Of a stretch of DNA of 64,000 nucleotides, positions 1-8,705 are shown piece by piece. The stretch covers positions 25,448-89,447 of the forward strand of contig CATXXC010000012.1 in the NCBI GenBank assembly GCA_958403385.1. Reading direction: 5' to 3'. Below the pieces are notes generated by a model. It was given only the letters and a program-made list of their open reading frames with translations. It was not told the origin of the DNA and did no database searches. The position numbers and the translations under genes were made by a program. How positions within the stretch are numbered: the stretch's first letter is position 1; the number at the start of each line of letters is the position of its first letter. Origin of the DNA: an uncultured Collinsella sp. (GTDB lineage: Bacteria; Actinomycetota; Coriobacteriia; Coriobacteriales; Coriobacteriaceae).

Positions 1-278
1 TCGGCAAGGAGGGCCAGAACGCCCGTCTCGCCGCGCGCCTGACCGGCTGGCACATCGACATCAAGTCCGAGACGCTTGCCGCCGACATCCTCAAGAACGT
101 TCCCGTTCACGAGGAGCCCGCCGCCGACCTGATCGGTGACGAGGAGGACGAGGACGTCCGCCGCTGCGAGTACGTGTCCGAGGACGGCATCCAGTGCCGC
201 AACCAGGCCCGTCCCGGCTCCCGTTTCTGCGGTGTCCACGACACCGACGCCTTCGATGATGCGGAGGACCTGATCTAG
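1..278 (+). CDS. nusA: NusA C-terminal fragment (gene starts before the window)
   Basis: This is the last 91 codons of the transcription elongation/antitermination factor NusA, read in the frame that starts at base 3. The fragment opens with the end of a KH domain (GKEGQNARLAARLTGW followed by IDIKSE), which binds RNA in NusA. After an acidic linker (GDEEDEDV) there is an unusual tail with cysteines at bases 165, 195 and 228 and a histidine at 237, spaced C-x9-C-x10-C-x2-H. It is followed by infB, the usual nusA-infB order, but no ylxR gene lies between them. Identification rests on the KH segment and the neighbour. The tail is described as seen; zinc binding is inference. Confidence 0.9.
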   Translation, partial: GKEGQNARLAARLTGWHIDIKSETLAADILKNVPVHEEPAADLIGDEEDEDVRRCEYVSEDGIQCRNQARPGSRFCGVHDTDAFDDAEDLI

Positions 279-286
279 CGCGCGGT

Positions 287-309
287 CGCGCCGGGCGGGT
301 CCCGGCGCG
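287..309 (+). other. Strong GC hairpin between nusA and infB
   Basis: CGCGCCGGG (287-295) pairs perfectly with CCCGGCGCG (301-309) around a 5-base loop. No U-run follows, so it is not a standard intrinsic terminator; it may be a processing or pausing site. A second small hairpin (GGCACC/GGTGCC, 334-348) lies just before the infB ribosome-binding site. Confidence 0.5.
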
Positions 310-369
310 TCTCCCACGCTCGTTCAGTCTCTAGGCACCCAAGGTGCCAGAAAGGGTAGGTGAAGTCAT

Positions 370-3084
370 ATGGCAAAAGTCCGTGTGTCCACCCTGGCCA
401 AAGAGTTCGGCATGACCTCCAAGGAACTGATGGGTCATCTCGCCGATATGAAGATTCCCGCTAAGTCCGCTTCCTCCACCTTGGAGGACGCCTATGTCGC
501 CATGGTCCGCAAGCAGCTCGCCTCGGTAATCGAGGCCCGCGCTCAGGAAGTCGAGGCCGCCAAGCAGGCCGAGGAGCAGGCGGCTGCCGCCGAGGAGGCC
601 GCACGCGCCGCCGAGGCCGAGCGCGAGCGCATCGCCGCCGAGAAGGCACGCGAGGAGGAGCGTCGCCAGTTTGCCGCAGCCCAGGCTGCCGAGGAGGCTG
701 CCCGCGCCGAGGCCGAGGCCAAGAAGAAGGCCGAGCAGGAGCGCCTTGCCCGCGAGAAGGAGGAGGCTGCCCGCGAGGCCCAGCGCCGCGCCGTTCCCGC
801 TTCCGACTCCGGTTCGCGTTTCCGTTCGCTGCTCGACCAGATCGCCGCACAGGAGACCGTGCTCAAGGAGAAGAAGGACGCCGAAGACAAGGCCAAGGCC
901 GAGCGCGCCGCCGAGCGCGGTAACCGTCGTGGCGGCAACAACGACCGCCGCGGTGGCCGTCGTAACGATCGCAACGCCTCAGACAACAACTCCGAGCGCA
1001 ACGCCTCCGAGAGCCGTCCGCACAGCCATCGTACCAACGCCAGCAACAACGTCGCTGCCGGCATGGACTTCCCCAACCCCGACAAGCAGGGCAAGGGCAA
1101 GAAGCGCAAGGGCGGTCACAACAACGAAGAGGACCACTACAGCCGCATGGCTCGCGAGGCCGAGGAGTACAGCCGCGAGAAGGTGCTCGAGGAGGCTCGT
1201 GCCGCCGTCGAGGAGGCCTCTCGCGAGTCCACCGGTCGCCGCAAGAAGCGCAAGGAGAAGCGCGAGCGCGAGGCTGCCAAGGCGCAGGAGGAGCGCAAGA
1301 TAGAGGAGGCGCTGGCCCAGGGCGTGAACCCCGAGGACCTCGACGCCATCAAGGTCTCCCAGGGCGTTACCGTCCAGGAGCTTGCCGAGGCGCTCGACGT
1401 TCCGGCCAACGACATCATCAAGCGCCTGTTCCTGCTTGGTACGCCGCTCACCATGACGCAGTCCATGTCCGACGACCTTGTCGAGCTCGTTGCCGACGAC
1501 CTGGGCCGTCAGATCAAGATCATCACCCCCGAGGAGGAGAACACCTTCTCGTTCTACGACGATCCCGCCGACCTTAAGCCGCGCGCCCCGGTCGTCACCG
1601 TCATGGGCCACGTCGACCACGGCAAGACGTCGCTGCTCGACGCCATCCGTCACACCGGCGTTGCTGCCGGCGAGGCTGGCGGCATTACGCAGGCCATCGG
1701 CGCTTCGCAGGTCATGATCAACGACCGTAAGATCACCTTCATCGATACTCCGGGTCACGCTACCTTTACGGCCATGCGTGCCCGTGGCGCCAAGGTGACC
1801 GACATCGTCATCCTGATTGTCGCCGCCGACGACGGCGTCATGCCCCAGACCGTCGAGTCGATCAACCACGCCAAGGCCGCCGGCGTACCCATCGTCGTCG
1901 CCGTCAACAAGATCGATAAGCCGGGCGCCAACCCCGATCGCGTGCGCCAGGAGCTCACCGAGTACGGCGTCATCCCCGAGGAGTGGGGCGGACAGAACAT
2001 GTTCGTCAACATCTCGGCTAAGCAGAAGATCGGTATCGACGACCTTCTGGAGACTGTGCTGCTCCAGGCCGACGTGCTCGAGCTCAAGGCCAACCCGGAC
2101 ACCTTTGCCTCCGGCAACGTCCTCGAGGCCAAGCTCGACAAGGGCCGCGGCTCGGTCGCTACCGTGCTCGTGACCCGCGGTACCTTGCACGTGGGCGATA
2201 CGCTGGTCGCCGGCCTTACCTACGGCCGCGTCCGCGCCATGCTCGACCCCAAGGGTCGCGCCGTCACCGAGGCCGGTCCCTCCGACGCCGTCGAGATCCT
2301 GGGCCTGCAGTCCGTGCCCAACGCCGGTGACGAGTTCCGCGTGTTCGAGGACGAGCGCGAGGCTCGTGCCCTGGCCGACGAGCGTTCGCTGAAGGCCCGT
2401 ATCGAGGAGCAGAGCCGCGTGAAGCACGTCACGCTCGAGAACCTCTTCGAGACCATCGCCGACGCCGAGGTCAAGGAGCTCAACCTGATTATCAAGGCCG
2501 ACGTCCAGGGCTCCATCGAGGCTCTTCAGGACTCACTCGACAAGATGGATCAGTCCGAGGTTCGCATCAACACGATCCACTCCGCCGTTGGCGCCATCAA
2601 CGAGACCGACGTCGTCCTGGCCGACGCCTCCAACGCCATCATCATCGGCTTTGGCGTCCGTCCCGACGGTAAGGCCCGCTCCGCCGCCGAGCGCGAGGGC
2701 GTCGAGATCCGTTGCTACGACGTCATCTACAAGTGCCTCGAGGAGCTCGACGCCGCCCGTATCGGCATGCTGAAGCCCACCGAGGTCGAGGTCGCCACGG
2801 GTACCGCGACCGTCCTGGACACCTTCAAGGTGCCCAAAGTCGGTATCGCCGCCGGTGTCCGCGTCGAGGAGGGCGAGATCGCCGCGACCGATTCCGTGCG
2901 CCTGGTGCGCGACGGCATCGTGGTCTTCAACGGCAAGATCGCCTCGATGCGCCACTACAAGGACGAGGCCAAGAGCCTCAAGAGCGGTTCCGAGGGCGGC
3001 ATTGGCCTGGAGAACTTCCAGGACATCAAGCCCGGCGACCAGATCGAGGGTTACCGCATCGACCAGGTTGCCCGTACCGAGTAG
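370..3084 (+). CDS. infB: Translation initiation factor IF-2
   Basis: IF-2 is the GTPase that places fMet-tRNA on the 30S subunit and promotes subunit joining. The 904-residue protein has an N-terminal IF2_N fold (about residues 1-50), a long Ala/Glu/Arg-rich coiled-coil region (about 55-150), a basic Arg/Asn/Gly-rich stretch (about 175-230), and a second IF2_N-like segment (about 345-395, VTVQELAEALDVP). The G domain follows: GHVDHGKT at about 413, DTPGH at 459 and NKID at 513. The C-terminal half has the usual beta-barrel and fMet-tRNA domains. The ATG is preceded by GAAAGGGTAGG. The length is typical for high-GC Gram-positive IF-2 with a long N-terminal extension. It sits in the classic nusA-infB-rbfA cluster. 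Confidence 0.97.
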   Translation: MAKVRVSTLAKEFGMTSKELMGHLADMKIPAKSASSTLEDAYVAMVRKQLASVIEARAQEVEAAKQAEEQAAAAEEAARAAEAERERIAAEKAREEERRQFAAAQAAEEAARAEAEAKKKAEQERLAREKEEAAREAQRRAVPASDSGSRFRSLLDQIAAQETVLKEKKDAEDKAKAERAAERGNRRGGNNDRRGGRRNDRNASDNNSERNASESRPHSHRTNASNNVAAGMDFPNPDKQGKGKKRKGGHNNEEDHYSRMAREAEEYSREKVLEEARAAVEEASRESTGRRKKRKEKREREAAKAQEERKIEEALAQGVNPEDLDAIKVSQGVTVQELAEALDVPANDIIKRLFLLGTPLTMTQSMSDDLVELVADDLGRQIKIITPEEENTFSFYDDPADLKPRAPVVTVMGHVDHGKTSLLDAIRHTGVAAGEAGGITQAIGASQVMINDRKITFIDTPGHATFTAMRARGAKVTDIVILIVAADDGVMPQTVESINHAKAAGVPIVVAVNKIDKPGANPDRVRQELTEYGVIPEEWGGQNMFVNISAKQKIGIDDLLETVLLQADVLELKANPDTFASGNVLEAKLDKGRGSVATVLVTRGTLHVGDTLVAGLTYGRVRAMLDPKGRAVTEAGPSDAVEILGLQSVPNAGDEFRVFEDEREARALADERSLKARIEEQSRVKHVTLENLFETIADAEVKELNLIIKADVQGSIEALQDSLDKMDQSEVRINTIHSAVGAINETDVVLADASNAIIIGFGVRPDGKARSAAEREGVEIRCYDVIYKCLEELDAARIGMLKPTEVEVATGTATVLDTFKVPKVGIAAGVRVEEGEIAATDSVRLVRDGIVVFNGKIASMRHYKDEAKSLKSGSEGGIGLENFQDIKPGDQIEGYRIDQVARTE

Positions 3085-3095
3085 GGGGTAGCGCT

Positions 3096-3506
3096 ATGAA
3101 GCAAACGCAGGCAACCCGCCGTCTGGGCGAGCAGCTTCGCGAGAAGCTCGGTTATATCCTGCTCTTTGAGGTTTCCGATCCGCGTCTCGACCTCGTTACT
3201 TTGACTGCGGTCGAGGTCGCGGTGGACCGTTCGTTCGCGCGCGTGTACGTGTCGTGCGATGCGAGCCGATACGACGAGGTCATGGAGGCGCTCGCAAGCG
3301 CTAAGGGCCGTATTCGCAGCCTGTTGGCTCGCTCGCTCGATTGGCGTGTTACGCCCGAGCTCGATTTTCGCATCGATCGCTCGACCGATGAGGCCGAGCG
3401 CATCACGCGTGCGCTGGAAAACGTTCCCGCCACGCTTGCGATCGAAAAAGACGAGGACGGCTATCCGATAGCGGATGCCGCCCAGGAGGCAGCTTTAGAT
3501 GACTAA
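3096..3506 (+). CDS. rbfA: 30S ribosome-binding factor RbfA
   Basis: RbfA is a small KH-fold protein that helps mature the 5' end of 16S rRNA and the 30S subunit. The 136-residue product starts MKQTQATRRLGEQLREKL and contains the typical ISDPR-like segment (VSDPRLDLVTLTAVEV), then DRSFARVYVS and the helix with SAKGRIRSLLARSL and TPELDFRID. The ATG at 3096 has GGGGG just upstream; a longer in-frame opening into infB lacks any start signal. It begins 11 bases after infB and its end overlaps the next gene by 8 bases (ATGACTAA), so translation is probably coupled. Confidence 0.95.
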   Translation: MKQTQATRRLGEQLREKLGYILLFEVSDPRLDLVTLTAVEVAVDRSFARVYVSCDASRYDEVMEALASAKGRIRSLLARSLDWRVTPELDFRIDRSTDEAERITRALENVPATLAIEKDEDGYPIADAAQEAALDD

Positions 3507-4542
3507 TTCCGCCGACCTCGCCTCGTGCGAGTCTGCAGATATTCAGCGACGCATCCTCGAGCTCATCGAGGGTGCGTCCTCCATTGCGATTTCGGGACAT
3601 ACTTCTCCCGATGGCGATGCCTTGGGCTCCGTATTGGGTCTGGGCCTTTCGCTCATGAAGTTTTTCCCCAACAAGGACATTGCGCTTCTGCTGGCAGACG
3701 ATGACCCGGTTCCGCGCATTTACCGCTTTATGGAAGGCTCCGACCGTCTGGTGCCGGCATCTGCGTACGCCGGCAATCCTGACCTGTTCATCTCGGTGGA
3801 CGTACCGGTCGTCGAGCGCCTCAATAATTCCGCCGAGGTGCTTCGTCGCTCCAAGCATGTGGTGTGCTTCGATCATCATCCGGCGCGCGAGGAGTTTGCC
3901 GAGCTGAGTCTGAGGCGCGTCGATGCCGCGGCCTGCGCCATGATCATCGACCGTTTCTTGGACAATTGCGGCATTGTCGCACGTGATGGCGTTGCGACCT
4001 GCCTGCTGTGTGGCTTGGTTACCGATACCGGCCGTTTTCAGTACCAAAACGCCGATGCCGCCGCGTTCCATGCGGCCTCGCGCCTGGTTGCCCACGGTGC
4101 CGATCCGGCGCGAGTGGCACTCGAGGTATATCAGAGCATGCGCGTTGAGTTTTTGCACCTCAAGTCCATCGTTATGGGCCGCATCAAGACAGTGGCCCAC
4201 GGGCGCGTCGCGTATAGCTACGCGTACCAGAGTGACCTTGAGGCCTGCGGCGTCACCTCGGACGAGTGCGACGGCCTGGTCGATGTGGTGCGTTCGGTGA
4301 TGGGCGTCGAGGTCTGCATGTTCTTAAAGGGCATTGAGGGCGATACCAAGGTGCGTGGCAACCTGCGCTCCAAGGGCGACCTCGATGTGTCCGAGATTGC
4401 TGCCAACTTTGGCGGTGGCGGGCATCATGCCGCCGCCGGCTTTTCCAACAACGGAACGATTCTCGAGACGCTTACCGTGGCACTTCCCATGCTGGCCGAG
4501 CTGGTGGGGGAGGATCCCGCTTCGGTGACCGTCGAGCTTTAA
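3499..4542 (+). CDS. nrnA: DHH-family phosphoesterase (NrnA-type nanoRNase / pAp phosphatase)
   Basis: Members hydrolyse very short RNAs and 3'-phosphoadenosine 5'-phosphate with manganese. The 347-residue protein shows the DHH domain with SGHTSPDGDALGS (metal-binding aspartates), SVDVP, the DHH signature in CFDHHPAREEF, and a TDTGRFQYQN segment. The C-terminal DHHA1 domain has the substrate-binding FGGGGHHAAAGF. Length and motif order match NrnA/MgpA-type enzymes. Its place between rbfA and truB is conserved in many Gram-positives. The exact substrate cannot be read from sequence. Confidence 0.9.
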   Translation: MTNSADLASCESADIQRRILELIEGASSIAISGHTSPDGDALGSVLGLGLSLMKFFPNKDIALLLADDDPVPRIYRFMEGSDRLVPASAYAGNPDLFISVDVPVVERLNNSAEVLRRSKHVVCFDHHPAREEFAELSLRRVDAAACAMIIDRFLDNCGIVARDGVATCLLCGLVTDTGRFQYQNADAAAFHAASRLVAHGADPARVALEVYQSMRVEFLHLKSIVMGRIKTVAHGRVAYSYAYQSDLEACGVTSDECDGLVDVVRSVMGVEVCMFLKGIEGDTKVRGNLRSKGDLDVSEIAANFGGGGHHAAAGFSNNGTILETLTVALPMLAELVGEDPASVTVEL

Positions 4543-4557
4543 CTTTTTGGATGGTAC

Positions 4558-5490
4558 ATGGCTCGTCGTACGCCTTCTCAACTGAATATGCTGCTCGCCG
4601 TCGATAAGCCGGTGGGCTGCACGTCCCACGATGTGGTCTCGCAATGCCGACGCGCCCTCCATGAGCGGCGCGTCGGCCATGCCGGCACGCTCGACCCCAT
4701 GGCATCGGGTGTCATGGTGGTGGGCGTGGGCCAGGCCACCCGTCTGCTGGGCATGCTTACCCTCGATACCAAAAGCTATGTCGCCGACATTTCGTTTGGC
4801 GCCGAGACCAATACCGATGATGCGGAGGGCGAGGCGGTCCGCACGGTGGCTGTTGGCAACGAGCTCCGCGATCCTGCCTTTGCCCGTGAGCACTTGGCCG
4901 CCATGCTGGGTCCGCAGATGCAGGTGCCGCCGGCGTTTTCGGCTATCTCGGTCAATGGCGTTCGCGCCTACAAGTCTGCTCGCGAGGGCAATGCGGTGGA
5001 CCTACCTCCGCGCCCCGTCGAGGTCTATGCCGCCGACCTGATCGCCGTGGGCGGCGAAGGTGATACGTGTGTGTGGACCGTGGCGTTCTCGGTGAGCAAG
5101 GGCACCTATATCCGTGCGCTCGCTCGCGACCTGGGCCGCGCTTGCGATAGCGCCGCGCATATTTCCGCGCTGCGCCGCACGGCCTCCGGTGTTGTTTCCA
5201 TTGGCGCCTGTCATGCGGTCGAGGAGCTTTCTCCCGAGTCCGCGGCTGGCTTTGCCCTGGATCCCATTGCGGCCCTGGGCGCCACGCGTGTTGACTTGCC
5301 GGGCAATCTTGCCGACGACCTGCTCTGCGGCCGACGCATTCCCGTTGAGCGTGCGCTTGCCGATTTCGATTCCTCGAAGGCGCCGTTTGCGTTGGTGCTC
5401 GATGGGGGACTCAAGGCGCTCGCCCGCATTGAGGGCGGCCGCTTTGTCATGGAGCACGTGTTTCCGCAGGCAGTCGGCGGTGTTCGATGA
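4558..5490 (+). CDS. truB: tRNA pseudouridine(55) synthase TruB
   Basis: TruB makes pseudouridine 55 in the T-loop of tRNAs. The 310-residue protein carries the N-terminal KPVGCTSHDVV block, RRVGHAGTLDPMASGVMVV with the catalytic aspartate, RLLGMLTLDTKSYVADISFG, and VPPAFSAISVNGVRAYKSAREG. KGTYIRALARDLG lies in the middle, and a PUA-like C-terminus follows. The start ATG lies 15 bases after nrnA. Its stop overlaps the ribF start in ATGA (5487-5490), which implies coupled translation. Confidence 0.96.
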   Translation: MARRTPSQLNMLLAVDKPVGCTSHDVVSQCRRALHERRVGHAGTLDPMASGVMVVGVGQATRLLGMLTLDTKSYVADISFGAETNTDDAEGEAVRTVAVGNELRDPAFAREHLAAMLGPQMQVPPAFSAISVNGVRAYKSAREGNAVDLPPRPVEVYAADLIAVGGEGDTCVWTVAFSVSKGTYIRALARDLGRACDSAAHISALRRTASGVVSIGACHAVEELSPESAAGFALDPIAALGATRVDLPGNLADDLLCGRRIPVERALADFDSSKAPFALVLDGGLKALARIEGGRFVMEHVFPQAVGGVR

Positions 5491-6494
5491 TGTTGTCCGC
5501 TCGCGAGCTCGCGCGTGTCTTTTTCGCGGGCGAGTCGGACGAGGCTCGCATCGTTGCTGCCGATACGTTTGATGAGTGTGAGCACTTGGGTGCCGCATCG
5601 ATTGCCATTGGCGTGTTCGACGGCGTTCACCGTGGACACCAGGAACTCATCGAAGCGCTTGTCCGTGATGCCCGTGCCCATGGCTGTAAGGCGGTCGTGG
5701 TTACCTTCGATCCCGACCCGGACGTTGTGGTGAGCCCTTCGCCCGCTCAAAAATTGATGACGACGGCCGACCGTCTGCATGCCTTGGCTCAGACTGGGGT
5801 CGATACAGTGGTGGCCGTTCCCTTTACGCCTGAGGTTGCGGCACTCGACCATGTCGGTTTTCTCGCACTGCTGTCACGCGTAGTCGACATTCGCTCGATT
5901 CGCGTTGGCAGTGACTTTAGGCTGGGTCGTGGCGGTGCTTCTGGTGTTGCCGAGATGCGCTCCTGGGGTTCTGAGCACGGCGTTGACGTGTATGGTCACG
6001 ACCTGCTTTGCGAGGGCGGTGAGGCCATTTGCGCCACCCGCATTCGTCATGAGCTGGGACAGGGCCATGTGGAGCTTGCTGCTGAGTTACTCGGCCGTCC
6101 GTATATGGTGCGTGGCGGTGTTATTCGCGGCCGTCACGAGGGTTCTGGCATGGGCTTTCCCACGGCAAACTTGCAGGTTCCCGACGGCATTCAGGTGCCA
6201 GCCGATGGCGTGTATGAGGGTCTGGTGCTGGTCGATGACTCCGCGTGGCCCGCTGCCGTGAACGTCGGCCTGCCGCCAACGTATGCTGACGATGCGGCAT
6301 CTGCGCATCTCGAGGCTAATTTAATTGGTTATACGGGCGACCTGTACGGCGCTTCCGTTTCGCTGGCGTTTACGCGCTGGCTGCGTCCCTCGCGTGTGTT
6401 CGATTCGCTGGATGAGTTGATCGCGACCGTCGAGGGTAATATCGAAGATATTCGTCACAACTTGGGTGAGCAGGGGGTGAGCATTCGTGATTAG
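5487..6494 (+). CDS. ribF: Bifunctional riboflavin kinase / FAD synthetase
   Basis: RibF phosphorylates riboflavin to FMN and adenylates it to FAD. The 335-residue protein has an N-terminal nucleotidyltransferase domain (IAIGVFDGVHRGHQELI, then VVVTFDPDPD and RVGSDFRLGRGG) and a C-terminal flavokinase domain (LGRPYMVRGGVIRGRHEGSGMGFPTANL, cut here only by description, then PADGVYEGLV and DIRHNL). Both active centres look intact. The stop overlaps the GTG start of dnaG by 8 bases. Confidence 0.95.
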   Translation: MMLSARELARVFFAGESDEARIVAADTFDECEHLGAASIAIGVFDGVHRGHQELIEALVRDARAHGCKAVVVTFDPDPDVVVSPSPAQKLMTTADRLHALAQTGVDTVVAVPFTPEVAALDHVGFLALLSRVVDIRSIRVGSDFRLGRGGASGVAEMRSWGSEHGVDVYGHDLLCEGGEAICATRIRHELGQGHVELAAELLGRPYMVRGGVIRGRHEGSGMGFPTANLQVPDGIQVPADGVYEGLVLVDDSAWPAAVNVGLPPTYADDAASAHLEANLIGYTGDLYGASVSLAFTRWLRPSRVFDSLDELIATVEGNIEDIRHNLGEQGVSIRD

Positions 6495-8595
6495 CGATGA
6501 GGAAAAAGATCAGGTACGCGCTGCGTCCGACCTGGTTGCTATCGTGCAGGAAACGGTCGAGCTCAAGCCTCGCGGCCATGAGTTTTGGGGATGCTGCCCC
6601 TTCCATGGCGAGAAGACACCGTCCTTCCACATTATCCCCGCCACGCAGGTGTGGCATTGCTTTGGCTGCGGCGAGGGTGGCGACGTCTTCACGTATATCA
6701 TGAAGCGCGAGAACCTGAGCTTTCCCGAGTCAATCCGTTACTTGGCCGATCGCGCGGGTATTGAGCTGCATGACACCGGAGATCGCCGCGAGCGCGGCAC
6801 CAAGCGTGCCCGCATCTACGATCTGTGCGCCGAGACGGCCCAGTTCTACCACACCATGCTTATGCGCGGTAAGGACGGCCGTCCGCGCGAGTATTTTGCC
6901 AGCCGCGGCATGGGCGGCGACGTCTGCCGCCGCTACTGCCTGGGCTTTGCGCCGGGCCGCAATGCGCTGGTGACGCACCTGTCCCAGGCGGGTTTTACCC
7001 CGCAGGAGATGATCGATGCCAACGTTGCCGTGAGCCGCGGACGCGGGCAACTAGCCGACCGCTTTTACGACCGCGTGATGTTTCCCATCTTTGACGAGCA
7101 AGGGCATAACATCGCCTTTGGCGGTCGCATCATGGGTGACGGCCAGCCTAAGTATCTCAACACCTCCGAGACGAGCGTGTTCCATAAAAAGCGAAACCTC
7201 TACGGTTTTAATTGGGCCAAGGAGTTTATCGTCGCGCAGGATACCGCCATCGTGGTGGAGGGCTATACCGACTGCATCGCCTGCTGGGAGGCGGGGATTA
7301 AAAACGTCGTCGCCACGTTGGGCACTGCGCTCACGGAGCATCACGTCAAGACGCTCACCCGCTTCGCCAAGCGCATCGTGTATATGTTCGACGGCGATGC
7401 CGCGGGCCAGAAGGCCGCGCGCCGTGCGATTCAGTTTATTGAGCAGGATTCGATGGATCTGCGCTGCGTGGTGCTGCCCGACGGTAACGATCCCATGGAG
7501 TTCATCACGGCGCATGGCGGCGAGGCACTGCAGGCGCGCATCGACGCTGCCGAGCCGCTTATGGACTTTGTTTACCGTTCGTTGCAGGAGTCGAGTGACA
7601 TCACTACGCCAGGCGGTCGCGCCAAGGCGCTGGAAGATGCTCTGACGCTTATCTATCCGCTGCGCGATAGCTATATGATTGACACGTACTTTATCCAGAT
7701 TGCCGATCTGCTGGGTTTGGATTTGGAGACGGTGCGCGCGAGCTCGGGCCGCGTGTTTCGCGACGTCGCCAAGCGCGAAGATGCGGAACGCCGTCGCGAG
7801 CAAAACTATGAGCGCCAGAGGGCGCAGGCCGAACGCTTTGGAAATGCGGGCGGTCGGGCATCGGGTTCTCGTGATGCCGGTCGCGGTGCTTGGGCATCGG
7901 GCGCGACGCCGCCGGTGTCCGCGCCGGTCGAGGAAGAGCCGTACGACTATGTCCCGCTCGATGCCTACGGTGCCGCGCCCGTGGAGGTCGTCGACGATCT
8001 TCCGCCGATCGATGTGCCTGATGGTATGGGCGCTGTGCCTGTGCCTGATGGTTCGAACGCACCGGCTGCGGCGGTGCCGATGGTTCTTACCGATCTTGAG
8101 CGCAAGTCCTTGGCAGGGGAGCGCGAGCTGCTGACCATGCTCACGAGCTACCCCGACCTGTTCCGCACGTATGCCGACCGCATCTGCTCCATCGAGTGGG
8201 TTGACCCACGTCACGAGTCCATCGCGTGGGCCGTTCTGGCAACGCCGCCGGGAACCGATCCTGCAGCCTGCATGGATGCGGCGCGCTCGGTGTGTCCCGA
8301 GGCGGCAACGCTTGTGAGTGTCGGGCGCATCTCGGCGACGAGCAAGCACCCCACCGAGACGAACATCGTGTTTATGCTCGATACGCTCGAGCTCTACACC
8401 ATCAAACGCCGCATGCGTGCCGCACAGGCCAAGCTGCGCCAGGACCGTTCGCTCGATGATGAGGCCCGTCGCGCGCTGACCGTTCAGGCCGCGCAAGATT
8501 CGCAGCGTCAACGCGAACTGCAAAAGTCGATCGGCGGTGTGGCGGACCCGTTCCGTTTGATCGGCCCGGAGGCCGCAGGCACCGAACAAGCCTAG
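6487..8595 (+). CDS. dnaG: DNA primase DnaG
   Basis: DnaG makes RNA primers at the replication fork. The 702-residue protein starts at a GTG that overlaps ribF. An N-terminal CHC2 zinc module has ligands C37, H40, C58 and C61 (CCPFH ... WHCFGCG). The TOPRIM core includes VVEGYTD (E258) and MFDGDAAG (D302, D304). Between about residues 430 and 540 a low-complexity Pro/Asp/Gly-rich linker precedes the helicase-interacting C-terminal domain, so the protein is longer than the usual 600 or so residues. dnaG followed by rpoD is the conserved macromolecular-synthesis order. Confidence 0.96.
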   Translation: MISDEEKDQVRAASDLVAIVQETVELKPRGHEFWGCCPFHGEKTPSFHIIPATQVWHCFGCGEGGDVFTYIMKRENLSFPESIRYLADRAGIELHDTGDRRERGTKRARIYDLCAETAQFYHTMLMRGKDGRPREYFASRGMGGDVCRRYCLGFAPGRNALVTHLSQAGFTPQEMIDANVAVSRGRGQLADRFYDRVMFPIFDEQGHNIAFGGRIMGDGQPKYLNTSETSVFHKKRNLYGFNWAKEFIVAQDTAIVVEGYTDCIACWEAGIKNVVATLGTALTEHHVKTLTRFAKRIVYMFDGDAAGQKAARRAIQFIEQDSMDLRCVVLPDGNDPMEFITAHGGEALQARIDAAEPLMDFVYRSLQESSDITTPGGRAKALEDALTLIYPLRDSYMIDTYFIQIADLLGLDLETVRASSGRVFRDVAKREDAERRREQNYERQRAQAERFGNAGGRASGSRDAGRGAWASGATPPVSAPVEEEPYDYVPLDAYGAAPVEVVDDLPPIDVPDGMGAVPVPDGSNAPAAAVPMVLTDLERKSLAGERELLTMLTSYPDLFRTYADRICSIEWVDPRHESIAWAVLATPPGTDPAACMDAARSVCPEAATLVSVGRISATSKHPTETNIVFMLDTLELYTIKRRMRAAQAKLRQDRSLDDEARRALTVQAAQDSQRQRELQKSIGGVADPFRLIGPEAAGTEQA

Positions 8596-8705
8596 ATGTT
8601 GTGGTCAACCAGCGTATTCTCGCCTATATCCAGTCCTCTTTTTGGGTATAGACGTCAATGTGTGTGCTAAAGTATTGAGTCCTGTGGACTATGAAGGGAG
8701 AATCT

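Noticed and set aside
979..2427. A 482-codon frame opposite infB
   Set aside because: Antisense shadow; infB motifs are on the + strand.
7051..8589. A 512-codon frame opposite dnaG
   Set aside because: Antisense shadow without recognisable domains; dnaG is complete.
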